Assembly (NCBI GenBank): GCA_035308145.1
Contig: DATGHD010000350.1
Coordinates: 1-17,042, forward strand
Direction: 5' to 3'
Source: Roseiarcus sp035308145
GTDB lineage: Bacteria > Pseudomonadota > Alphaproteobacteria > Rhizobiales > Beijerinckiaceae
Length of the DNA: 17,042 nt
Below are positions 8,329 through 15,254 of the stretch, in pieces. Within the stretch, counting starts at the first letter, position 1, and every line of letters starts with the position of its first letter. The translations under genes were made by a program, and so were the position numbers. The notes under the pieces were generated by a model, which saw nothing but the letters and a program-made list of their open reading frames with translations, searched no databases and had not been told where the DNA came from.

Positions 8329-9153
8329 ATGTCCGACATCTTGCAGAAGATCGAGACTTACAAACGGCGTGAAATTGCCGACGCGAAAGTCCGCGTGCCG
8401 CGCGCGACGCTGGAGCGCGAAATTCGCGAGCAAAGCCCGCCGCGCGGCTTCGTCAAGGCGATCGAGCGCGAGATCGCGGCGGGCCGCTTCGGACTTATCG
8501 CCGAGATCAAGAAGGCCAGCCCCTCGAAGGGCCTGATCCGCGAGCATTTCGACCCGCATGCGCTCGCCAAGGCCTATCAGGAGGGCGGCGCAGCCTGCCT
8601 TTCCGTTCTGACCGACGGACCTTCCTTTCAGGGCAAGCCCGAATATGTCGGCAAGGCGCGCAATGCGACGCGGTTGCCGGTGCTGCGCAAGGACTTTCTG
8701 TTCGACTCGTACCAAGTGCTCGAAGCGCGCGCCTGGGGCGCCGATTGCATCTTGATCATTATGGCTTGCGTCGACGACGAGTGCGCGCGGACTCTCAACA
8801 AGGCCGCGCATGACCTCGGCCTCGATGTCTTGGTCGAGGTCCATGACGAACGGGAGCTCGATCGCGCTCTTGCCCTGGAAGCGCGGCTTATCGGCGTCAA
8901 CAATCGCGACCTGCGCACGTTTCAAACATCGCTTGAAGTCGCCGAGCGGCTTGCTCCGAAAATCCCGAAGGACCGTATCGCGGTCGGCGAGAGCGGCATT
9001 TCTCGGCACGCCGATTGCCGCCGCCTCGCCGAGGCGGGGATCGAGACCTTCCTCGTCGGCGAATCCCTGATGCGTCAGCCTGACGTTTGCGCCGCGACGC
9101 GCGCCCTGCTCACCGGCGACGAGCAGCCAGCCTTGAGGAAGGCGCGGCATTGA
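8329..9153 (+). CDS. trpC: Indole-3-glycerol phosphate synthase
   Basis: This 274-residue TIM-barrel enzyme closes the ring of carboxyphenylamino-deoxyribulose phosphate to indole-3-glycerol phosphate. Active-site positions by family pattern are Glu59 and Lys61 in AEIKKASPSKG, Lys121 in LRKDF, Glu170 in VLVEVHDE, Asn191 in GVNNRDL and the GESGI phosphate loop at 220-224. There is no TrpF domain, so it is monofunctional. ATG 8329 with GGAG about 6 nt upstream is chosen. A TTG at 8308 overlapping the trpD stop is open but would add seven residues not seen in the family. The TGA stop overlaps the moaC start by 4 nt. Confidence 0.95.
   Translation: MSDILQKIETYKRREIADAKVRVPRATLEREIREQSPPRGFVKAIEREIAAGRFGLIAEIKKASPSKGLIREHFDPHALAKAYQEGGAACLSVLTDGPSFQGKPEYVGKARNATRLPVLRKDFLFDSYQVLEARAWGADCILIIMACVDDECARTLNKAAHDLGLDVLVEVHDERELDRALALEARLIGVNNRDLRTFQTSLEVAERLAPKIPKDRIAVGESGISRHADCRRLAEAGIETFLVGESLMRQPDVCAATRALLTGDEQPALRKARH
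9135..9142 (+). promoter_or_regulatory. Ribosome binding site deciding the TTG start of moaC
   Basis: GAGGAAGG ends 7 nt before TTG 9150. This fixes the start at a rare TTG codon that overlaps the trpC stop (TTGA), rather than at frame-compatible codons further upstream inside trpC. Confidence 0.7.
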
Positions 9154-9641
9154 CGGCCTTGAGTCATATCGGCGCCGCCGGCGAAGCGCATATGGTCGAT
9201 GTCACGTCGAAAGAAGAAACGGCGCGAGTGGCCATCGCCGAAGGCCGCGTCGTCATGGCCGAGCCGACCTTGCGTCTTATTCTCGCAGGCGACGCCAAGA
9301 AGGGCGACGTCATCGGCGCGGCGCGGCTCGCCGGGATCATGGCGGCGAAGAAGACGCATGAGCTTATCCCGCTCTGTCACCCGCTGTTGCTGACCAAGAT
9401 CGACGTCGACATCCAGCCCGACCCTGCCCTGCCCGGGCTCGCCATCCGCGCCGAGGCGAGGGCCCGCGGCCCGACCGGCGTCGAGATGGAGGCGCTCACC
9501 GCGGTTTCGATCGCATGCCTCACGATCTACGACATGGCGAAGTCCGTTGATCGCGCGATGCGCATCGAAGGCGTGCGCCTGATCGAGAAGAGCGGCGGCA
9601 AGTCCGGCCATTGGCGCGCCGAGGAACGCGAGAAGAGGTGA
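9150..9641 (+). CDS. moaC: Cyclic pyranopterin monophosphate synthase
   Basis: This 163-residue protein is nearly identical in length to E. coli MoaC (161). With MoaA it converts GTP, via 3',8-cyclo-dihydro-GTP, to cyclic pyranopterin monophosphate, the first stage of molybdenum cofactor synthesis. With TTG 9150 as start, the key residues fall at Lys51, His77 (LIPLCHPL), Glu112 and Glu114 (GVEMEAL), Asp128 and Lys131 (YDMAKSVD). These match the classical E. coli numbering, an independent check on the start. The start overlaps the trpC stop and the stop overlaps the moeA start, each by 4 nt, so translational coupling is likely. A moaC-moeA pair behind trpC is a common alphaproteobacterial arrangement, as far as I recall. 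Confidence 0.96.
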   Translation: MTALSHIGAAGEAHMVDVTSKEETARVAIAEGRVVMAEPTLRLILAGDAKKGDVIGAARLAGIMAAKKTHELIPLCHPLLLTKIDVDIQPDPALPGLAIRAEARARGPTGVEMEALTAVSIACLTIYDMAKSVDRAMRIEGVRLIEKSGGKSGHWRAEEREKR

Positions 9642-10867
9642 GTTTCGGCTTGATCTCGGTCGAAGAGGCCCTCGCGCGCGTGGTCGCCGCGGCGCCGCGC
9701 CCCGTTGCGGCGGAAACGACAGCCGTCGAGGAAGCGCTCGGCCGTACCTTGGCCGAGGATCTCGTCGCCTTGCGCACGCAGCCGCCCTTCGCCAATTCGG
9801 CGATGGACGGCTATGCGCTTGCCGCCGCCGATACCGCGACCGCGCCGGCGAGGCTGAAGGTCATCGGGGAATCGGCGGCCGGACGCGCCTTTGCCGGCCG
9901 CGTCAATCGCGGCGAGGCGGTGCGCATCTTCACCGGCGCCCCGATGCCGGAAGGCGCGAACGCCGTGTTGATCCAGGAGAAAGCTTCGCGCGACGGCGAT
10001 ATGTTGATCGCCGAGGCGAGCGAGGCGCCGGGCGCCAATGTCCGCGAGACGGGAATCGACTTTGCTTCGGGCGAGCGGCTGCTCCCCGCCGGCCGGCGCC
10101 TGACCCCGCGCGATGTCGCGCTCGCCGCCGCCGCCAATCATGCGAGGCTTTCCGTGCGCAGGCGGCCGCGCGTCGCGATCCTGGCGACCGGCGACGAGCT
10201 GGCGCGGCCCGGCGAGGCGATCGGCCCGGCGCAGATCGTCGCCTCCAACAATTATGCGGTCGCCGGGATCGTCGTGGCCTCGGGCGGCGAGCCGATCGAC
10301 CTTGGGATCGCGATCGATGACGTGGCGGCGCTCGCCGCAAGCTTCAAACGGGCAGCCGTCACAAAAGCCGACGTCTTGGTGACGCTCGGCGGCGCGTCGG
10401 TCGGCGACTACGACCTCGTCCAGAAGGCGCTTATAGAAAGCGGGCTCGATCTCGGCTTCTGGCGCATCGCCATGCGGCCGGGCAAACCGCTGATGCACGG
10501 CCGCCTCGGGCAGATGACGGTGCTCGGCCTGCCGGGAAATCCCGTGTCTTCGGTCGTTTGCGCGATCCTGTTCCTACGGCCTCTGCTCCTTCAACTGCTC
10601 GGCGATCCGGACGCCGGCGCGGATGTCAGCGAGGCCGCGGTCCTCGGCGCGGACGTCCGCAAGAACGATTTGCGCCAGGATTATCTTCGCGCAACGCTCG
10701 CCGAACAGGAGGGCCAATGGTCGGCGACGCCGGTCGAGAGCCAGGATTCGTCCCTGGTCAAATTGCTTGCCCAAGCCGAATGTCTCATCGTCCGCAAGCC
10801 CCACGCGCCGCCGGCGAAGCGCGGCGAGGCGTGTAGGATCATCAGGTTCGACCGCATCGGGCTGTAA
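9638..10867 (+). CDS. moeA: Molybdopterin molybdenumtransferase
   Basis: This 409-residue protein is close to E. coli MoeA (411). It inserts molybdate into adenylylated molybdopterin. Motifs in order are PPFANSAMDGYAL with Asp57 (49-61), ATGDEL (183-188), GGASVGDYD (251-259), AMRPGKPLMHG (278-288) and GLPGNPVSSVV (297-307). The C-terminal domain (about 330-409) ends with IIRFD, usual for the family. Start GTG 9638 overlaps the moaC TGA in a GTGA arrangement, preceded by a purine-rich GAGAAGAG within moaC. It is the last gene of the operon; the next gene runs in the opposite direction. lexA, which often follows moeA in Rhizobiales as I recall, is not here. Confidence 0.95.
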   Translation: MSFGLISVEEALARVVAAAPRPVAAETTAVEEALGRTLAEDLVALRTQPPFANSAMDGYALAAADTATAPARLKVIGESAAGRAFAGRVNRGEAVRIFTGAPMPEGANAVLIQEKASRDGDMLIAEASEAPGANVRETGIDFASGERLLPAGRRLTPRDVALAAAANHARLSVRRRPRVAILATGDELARPGEAIGPAQIVASNNYAVAGIVVASGGEPIDLGIAIDDVAALAASFKRAAVTKADVLVTLGGASVGDYDLVQKALIESGLDLGFWRIAMRPGKPLMHGRLGQMTVLGLPGNPVSSVVCAILFLRPLLLQLLGDPDAGADVSEAAVLGADVRKNDLRQDYLRATLAEQEGQWSATPVESQDSSLVKLLAQAECLIVRKPHAPPAKRGEACRIIRFDRIGL

Positions 10868-10922
10868 GCGAAGCGATCGTGCGCAACGCTGGGCTGGAGG
10901 CTTGTACTTCGCTTCAGTTTCA

Positions 10923-10948
10923 AGGCGCTGCGCGCAAGCAACGCGCCT
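10923..10948. terminator. Possible GC-rich hairpin between convergent moeA and cyclase genes
   Basis: AGGCGC (10923-10928) and GCGCCT (10943-10948) can pair around a 14-nt loop in the gap between the two converging genes. There is no T-tract on either side, so an intrinsic terminator is only a weak suggestion. Confidence 0.25.
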
Positions 10949-10957
10949 CCGGCCGCG

Positions 10958-11716
10958 TCATGGACGCCTTCGGTCAGGCAAATCCCGTCTTGTCGCCTGG
11001 ATTGCGAAGATGAAGAGCACAACCAACGATGGCCACTGGAACCAGAAGTGGCCGTTCCACGAGAATAGATTGATGGCGCCGAAGAATGCGACGATCGCGC
11101 CCGCCCGGATCGCGCTGGCGATCAGCTTGCGCCGTCTCGTCTCCGGCAGCGTCTTCTCGCCATCGCTCACTTCGAAAGACGGGCTGACGGCCCCCTGCAT
11201 CACCACTTTATAGACGGGCACCGCGGCGTCGATATTCTTCAGGCGCTGGGGCCCGAGGAAGTTGAAGCCCAGGCTGAGCTTGTTCTTCACCTGGTCGTAT
11301 ACCGTGCCTGAGATCAGGATGCCGCCCGGCTCCGCCATGGATTGCAGCCGCGCCGCGATATTGACGTCGTCGCCGAATATGTCATCGCGCTCTACGATCA
11401 CGTCGCCGAGATTGATGCCAATGCGAAACCACATCTGGCGGTCGAGCTCGAGCTTCTGATTGCGCTCCGCAAGCTCACGCTGGATTTCGACCGCCGTCTG
11501 CACCGCCATGACGGAGCTCGGGAACTCCGCCAGCACATTGTCACCGGCGGCGCTCACCACTCGCCCGCGATGCTGGGCGATCAAGCCGGTCATGACGTTC
11601 TTATAATCGTTAAGCAGCGTCAGCGTTCCAGCTTCGTCCAGCCCCATCAAACGGCTGTAGCCGAAGACGTCTGCTGAGAGGATATTGGTCAGCCTGCGTT
11701 CGATCTCGGTGCTCAT
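10958..11716 (-). CDS. Class III adenylate/guanylate cyclase with C-terminal two-helix membrane tail
   Basis: A 252-residue protein whose catalytic domain (about 1-175) converts a nucleoside triphosphate, probably ATP, to the cyclic monophosphate. Metal-binding Asp16 (SADVFGYSRLM) and Asp59 (AAGDNVLAEF), the substrate-contact Asp112 in DIFGDDVN, and the transition-state residues Asn119 and Arg123 are all visible. The usual adenine-selecting Lys just before the second metal Asp is replaced by Ser/Ala, a pattern I recall in many rhizobial relatives. Residues about 188-231 form two hydrophobic helices joined by a W.N..FWF.WP turn, resembling the 2TM domain, so the enzyme is probably anchored in the inner membrane by its C-terminus. 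ATG 11716 begins the familiar MSTEIERRL. The frame stays open far upstream only because it runs antisense to the next gene. No receptor or effector partner is adjacent. Confidence 0.88.
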   Translation of the reverse strand: MSTEIERRLTNILSADVFGYSRLMGLDEAGTLTLLNDYKNVMTGLIAQHRGRVVSAAGDNVLAEFPSSVMAVQTAVEIQRELAERNQKLELDRQMWFRIGINLGDVIVERDDIFGDDVNIAARLQSMAEPGGILISGTVYDQVKNKLSLGFNFLGPQRLKNIDAAVPVYKVVMQGAVSPSFEVSDGEKTLPETRRRKLIASAIRAGAIVAFFGAINLFSWNGHFWFQWPSLVVLFIFAIQATRRDLPDRRRP

Positions 11717-11968
11717 GCCTGATACTGCTTCGGACGTCCCGCGGAGATCATGACATTTCGTAGGCCCTGACCGGCAAGTTGTAGCCCAGGCGCCGCCGCC
11801 TTCAAAGATCGCGGACGCGAAGGCGGCGGGAGAAACGAGAGCAAGGCAAGGGCCGGCGGCGCGCTCGCCGTCGCGTCGCGCTCCGAATTGCCCTAACATC
11901 GAAATAGGAAACGCTTTGAAGGGGGCCGGCTCGCGGCCGCCCGAACGCTTGTCGCGGAGCCATAAGCC

Positions 11969-12652
11969 TTGATCGAGGAACCGCCGCTTCTGACCGCCGC
12001 TCGCAGGATCGAGCGGCCGAGCCAAGACGAGGTCGAGCGCTTTCGCGGCGCGCCGACCAGCTTTATCTGCGACGCCATGGGGGGCGAGGCGGCGCTCGAT
12101 TTTTCCATCAAGCCGATCACTCCCCTGCCCCTCCTCGGCGTCGCTTTGACTTGCCAATGCGGCCCGGCCGATGTGCTGCCCTTGAAAGCGGCGGTCGCCT
12201 GGAGCCAGCCGGGCGACGTCATCGTGGTCGCGACCGGCGAACATACCAACGCGGCGGTCGTCGGCGACCTGTTGCTCGGCGTCGCGAAAAACCGCGGCGC
12301 CGCCGGTTTCGTCACCGACGGGCTCATCCGCGACCTCGTCGATGTCGAGACGCTCAACCTTCCCGTCTATGCGCGCGGCGTTTCGCCGAACTCTCCGCAC
12401 AGCAAGGGGCCGGGCTCGGTCGGCCTGCCGATCGTCTGCGGCGGCCGAACAATCGCCTCGGGCGACATCATTGTCGGCGACCGCGACGGCGTCGTCGTGA
12501 TCCCGCGCGGCGCGATCGCTGAGGCGTTGAAGAACTTGGAGCGTGTGAAGGCCCAAGAGGCCGCGGCGCTGGAACGCGTCAAGGGCGGATCGAAGAAGGT
12601 CGAGGACATCACGCCGCTGCCGCCGAACGATCGCATTCGCTGGCTGGATTGA
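11969..12652 (+). CDS. RraA-family aldolase/decarboxylase-like protein
   Basis: This 227-residue protein belongs to the RraA/HMG-CHA aldolase family (often mislabelled dimethylmenaquinone methyltransferase). Conserved features are the GDLLLGVAKNRGAAGFVTDG segment (99-118) followed by Arg121-Asp122 in GLIRD; in class II pyruvate aldolases of this family these bind substrate and a divalent metal. The C-terminal GDIIVGDRDGVVVIP (165-179) is also typical. Because the catalytic Arg-Asp is kept and a lactonase gene follows 10 nt later, a catabolic aldolase or oxaloacetate decarboxylase role is more likely than RNase E inhibition. The start must be TTG 11969 or later, since an in-frame TAA lies two codons upstream; GGAG is about 10 nt before it. 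The exact substrate is not readable. Confidence 0.85.
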   Translation: MIEEPPLLTAARRIERPSQDEVERFRGAPTSFICDAMGGEAALDFSIKPITPLPLLGVALTCQCGPADVLPLKAAVAWSQPGDVIVVATGEHTNAAVVGDLLLGVAKNRGAAGFVTDGLIRDLVDVETLNLPVYARGVSPNSPHSKGPGSVGLPIVCGGRTIASGDIIVGDRDGVVVIPRGAIAEALKNLERVKAQEAAALERVKGGSKKVEDITPLPPNDRIRWLD

Positions 12653-12662
12653 GGGACGATCC

Positions 12663-13520
12663 ATGATCAACTTCCCGATCATCGACTCGCACATCCATCT
12701 CCTTGATCAACGACGCTTCGGCTATTCCTGGGCGTCGGGACAGCCCAAGCTCAAGCGCGACTGGTCGCCCGACGATCTCGACGATTGCGCCAAACCCCTG
12801 ACCGTCGAAGGCTTCGTCTTCGTCGAAGTCGACGTCGACATGCCGCAATATCTCGACGAGGCGGCATGGGTCGAAGACCTCGCCAAAAGCGACAAACGCG
12901 TCAAAGGCTGCGTCGCCTGCCTGCCGATCGAACGCGGCAAGGCGATCGAACCGGAAATGGCGAAAATCGCCAAACTATCGATCGTGCGCGGCGTCCGCCG
13001 TCTGATCCAGAACCAGCCTGACCCGGACTTCGCGCTGCGGCCTGCCGTGCTCGACGGCTTGAAGCTGTTGCCAAAATACAATCTCTCCTTCGACATCTGC
13101 ATCTTCCATCATCAATTGCCGAACACGCTGGAAATGGTCCGGCGCTGTCCGGAAGTCGCTTTCGTGCTGGATCATATCGCCAAGCCGGGCATCAAGGCGG
13201 GCCTCCTCGATCCCTGGCGGCGGCACATGCGCGAAATGGCGGCATTGCCCAATGTCGTCTGCAAGCTCTCGGGCGTAACGACCGAGGCCGACCACGCCTC
13301 GTGGACGCGCGAGCAGCTTCGTCCCTATATCGACCATGTCATTGAATGTTTCGGCGTCGACCGGATTATGTACGGCGGCGACTGGCCGGTCTCCGAGCTT
13401 GCCGGAACCTATGGCCAATGGGTCGATACGCTCGATCTCGCCACCGCTTCGATGACCCCGATCGAGAAGCGCAAGCTCTTCCGCGACAACGCGATCAAGG
13501 CCTATCGGCTGAACGTCTGA
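12663..13520 (+). CDS. Amidohydrolase family protein, fuconolactonase/PDC-lactonase-like (COG3618)
   Basis: A 285-residue amidohydrolase-2 type TIM barrel. The N-terminal metal or substrate motif IIDSHIHL is at 6-13. FVEVD (53-57), IFHHQL with His149/His150, DHIAKP with Asp170-His171, KLSG (201-204) and YGGDWPVS with Asp250 (247-254) follow the order seen in L-fuconolactonase and 2-pyrone-4,6-dicarboxylate lactonase relatives. Members hydrolyse sugar or pyrone lactones, usually in the cytoplasm; no signal peptide is visible. ATG 12663 follows GAGGGA closely and lies 10 nt after the RraA-like stop, so the two are cotranscribed. Together they suggest lactone opening followed by aldol cleavage of a hydroxy-oxo-acid. 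The gene ends 4 nt from recO, which converges on it. Confidence 0.87.
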   Translation: MINFPIIDSHIHLLDQRRFGYSWASGQPKLKRDWSPDDLDDCAKPLTVEGFVFVEVDVDMPQYLDEAAWVEDLAKSDKRVKGCVACLPIERGKAIEPEMAKIAKLSIVRGVRRLIQNQPDPDFALRPAVLDGLKLLPKYNLSFDICIFHHQLPNTLEMVRRCPEVAFVLDHIAKPGIKAGLLDPWRRHMREMAALPNVVCKLSGVTTEADHASWTREQLRPYIDHVIECFGVDRIMYGGDWPVSELAGTYGQWVDTLDLATASMTPIEKRKLFRDNAIKAYRLNV

Positions 13521-13524
13521 AACG

Positions 13525-14247
13525 TCACGCCGCGGTCTTCGCTGCGGCAAGAAAAGCGCGGCGCGCGTCAGGCATTTTAAGGCCGCGCGGCGCGAAAAGA
13601 TCACGCTCCAGGAAAAAGGCGGTGAGCCGAAACGCGTCGGCGACATCGGCCGGCGCGGCGCTTGCGTCATCGTCGCGCAGAAAAGCCGGCAGCGGTAAGA
13701 GCTTGTCGCGCCAGGGCGCGCCGGATGAAGCGCTGACCGCCCTGCCCGATTTCGGCGAGACATAGATCAGGTCCTCCCGCGAGCCCGAGGCCGCGCAAGA
13801 TTCCAAATCAAGCCCAAAGCCGCATTCGCTCAAAATGCGCGTCTCGAAACGCGCGACAAGCGCCGGCGCAAGGTCGATCGCGTCGAGATGATCGGCGATG
13901 AAAGCGAGCGCGCCGTAAAGCCTTTCATGCGGGTCCCGTTCAGGCAAGAAGCGCAGAAGGGAGCCGAGATAGGCAAGGCCGTTGAGCGCCAGCGCGCTTC
14001 CCATCAGCCGGCCGGCGCGAAGGTTCATCGGCTCTACGGAGTACGTCCCCAAATGTTCGTCGAGCCGGGCGCGCCAAATAAGATCGAGCGAATTGCCGGG
14101 CTGTAGAAGGCCCTGGAAGCGCGTCGAGCGCCCGCCGCGAACCAGGCCGAGGTGGCGGCCATGCGTCTTGGTCAGCGCTTCAACGATCGCCGACGTCTCG
14201 CCATGCTTCTTGACGCCGAGGACGACGCCTTCGTCACGCCATTCCAT
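13525..14247 (-). CDS. recO: DNA repair protein RecO
   Basis: This 240-residue protein has the standard RecO opening MEWRDEGVVLGVKKHGE. It mediates RecA loading in the RecFOR pathway, binding single-stranded DNA through an N-terminal OB-fold (about 1-80) followed by a helical domain. The segment LLQPGNSLDLIWRARLDEHLGTYSVE and the later ILSECGFGLDLESCAASG with two Cys are usual for alphaproteobacterial members. ATG 14247 is certain from the family N-terminus, yet there is little Shine-Dalgarno sequence before it. The start overlaps by 14 nt the original end of the nitrile hydratase activator frame, so translation was probably coupled to it. era lies 2.6 kb upstream on the same strand instead of next door. 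Confidence 0.93.
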   Translation of the reverse strand: MEWRDEGVVLGVKKHGETSAIVEALTKTHGRHLGLVRGGRSTRFQGLLQPGNSLDLIWRARLDEHLGTYSVEPMNLRAGRLMGSALALNGLAYLGSLLRFLPERDPHERLYGALAFIADHLDAIDLAPALVARFETRILSECGFGLDLESCAASGSREDLIYVSPKSGRAVSASSGAPWRDKLLPLPAFLRDDDASAAPADVADAFRLTAFFLERDLFAPRGLKMPDARRAFLAAAKTAA

Positions 14248-14608
14248 CGCGCTGCCGGTCGTGTTGCGCGTAGGCGACGCGCCCGCCGAGCGGATCATTC
14301 TCCAGAAGGATCGGCCGCCCATGCGGCGTCGCCCGCGTCGCGCGGTCCCAGGCGTCGCGCCGCGCGGAAAGTTCGCGCGGGTCGGCAAGCGCCTTCTCGG
14401 CGACGAGGCGTTCGAGCGCAACGAGCCAATGCTGGTAATAGCTCCGCGCCTCCGCCTCCGGCCCATGAATCTCCGCGGCGAGCGCTCTAGTCCACTCGTC
14501 CCAGCCGAAGGCGCCCCGCTGGTGCTACAGAACCACGATCGCGAACGCTTCGGCCTCCCATGGCGCGGCGAAGACCGGCTCGGCGAGCGGCGCGTCAGGC
14601 GGGATCAA
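14234..14608 (-). pseudogene. Nitrile hydratase activator (P14K-like) interrupted by an in-frame amber codon
   Basis: Read through, this frame encodes about 124 residues of a nitrile hydratase accessory protein. It has EPVFAAPWEAEAFAIVV near the start, HQRGAFGWDEWTRALAAEI, then ARSYYQHWLVALERLV and a C-terminal RPILLENDPL. Such proteins resemble the N-terminal half of the beta subunit and help load cobalt or iron into the alpha subunit. TAG at 14527-14525 interrupts it at codon 28, between VVL and HQRG where the family has a Leu-like position; a single base change from TTG would explain it. No frame shift is involved, and the same frame continues to TGA at 14236-14234. The start TTG 14608 has GGGAGAG 5 nt upstream and overlaps the beta gene by 14 nt. 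Sequencing error or stop readthrough are alternatives. Confidence 0.85.
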
Positions 14609-15254
14609 GATAACTCTCCCAGGCGTCGATCGACACGGCAATGTTGTCATCGCTCTCATCGCCCCACAATTCGCGGCCCGTGAACCGAACTGTGTACAGC
14701 GGCTCGGGCGCCTCGCCGCGGCCGGCGGCCGCAGAGTCAGGCAGGACAAAGGCCCCGCGCGTCTTTTCGACGACGCCGCGCTTGCCGAACGCATAGCGCG
14801 GCAACCGCGTATGGCCGGTCGTGTAGCGAAGCTTGGTCCTGACGAGGGCGCCGGGCTGAAACCGAGGCGAGGCGCCGATTGGCCGATCGTACCTTGTCCC
14901 CTTGGCGAGGGCGGGGCCGACATCGCTCGCCCGCAGCATCGGCCTCGTCGCCTTCGGCGCCGTCAGCGCGCGGCCCGCCATGATCTCCTCGTTCGATACA
15001 AGGCCGCTCGCGACCAGCAGCCGCTCCAATCCTTTCAGCCAGAGCGCATAGTAGCTCGAAGAAAGATATTCACCTGGCGACCGCGCCTCGCGGGCATGGC
15101 GCGAAGCGTCGATCCCCCATTGGCCAAGCGCGCCCGCCGCCAATGTCAGCGCGAAAGCGCGCCGCTCCCATTCGGCATGGAAGACGGGCTCTTGCGGTTC
15201 GGCGACGATCGGACCAAAGCCCATCACGCCGCCGAGGTCTTGGCCGCCGATCAT
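14595..15254 (-). CDS. nthB: Nitrile hydratase beta subunit
   Basis: This 219-residue subunit is of normal family length (about 210-235) and begins with the diagnostic MIGGQDLGGVMGFGP. Residues about 48-77 carry the conserved R..RE...P.EYLSSSYYALWLKGLERLL segment, whose arginine contacts the modified cysteines of the alpha subunit in known structures. The C-terminal half (about 120-219) is the SH3-like barrel domain with FQPGALVRTK, HTRLPRYAFGKRGVVE and YTVRFTGRELWGDES. With the alpha subunit it hydrates nitriles to amides in the cytoplasm. ATG 15254 shares one base with the alpha stop (TGATG), indicating coupling and roughly equal expression. No lesion is visible. Thiocyanate hydrolase is less likely, because there the beta-type sequence is split over two subunits. 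Confidence 0.93.
   Translation of the reverse strand: MIGGQDLGGVMGFGPIVAEPQEPVFHAEWERRAFALTLAAGALGQWGIDASRHAREARSPGEYLSSSYYALWLKGLERLLVASGLVSNEEIMAGRALTAPKATRPMLRASDVGPALAKGTRYDRPIGASPRFQPGALVRTKLRYTTGHTRLPRYAFGKRGVVEKTRGAFVLPDSAAAGRGEAPEPLYTVRFTGRELWGDESDDNIAVSIDAWESYLDPA
14614..14620 (-). promoter_or_regulatory. Ribosome binding site for the TTG start of the activator gene
   Basis: GGGAGAG on the minus strand, inside the end of the beta subunit gene, 5 nt before TTG 14608. It decides the start of the interrupted activator frame. Confidence 0.6.

Noticed and set aside
11717..12694. Upstream extension of the cyclase frame to a 578-residue protein
   Set aside because: The extension runs antisense through the RraA-like gene and has no domain; the family start MSTEIERRL fits ATG 11716.
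14248..14466. Upstream extension of the recO frame
   Set aside because: It has basic, low-complexity composition and overlaps the activator frame, which carries clear family motifs; RecO begins at MEWRDEG.
14525..14527. Amber codon as a pyrrolysine or other recoding site
   Set aside because: No pyl genes or recoding element is visible, TAG serves as an ordinary stop in the DUF6489-like gene here, and a one-base nonsense change is simpler.
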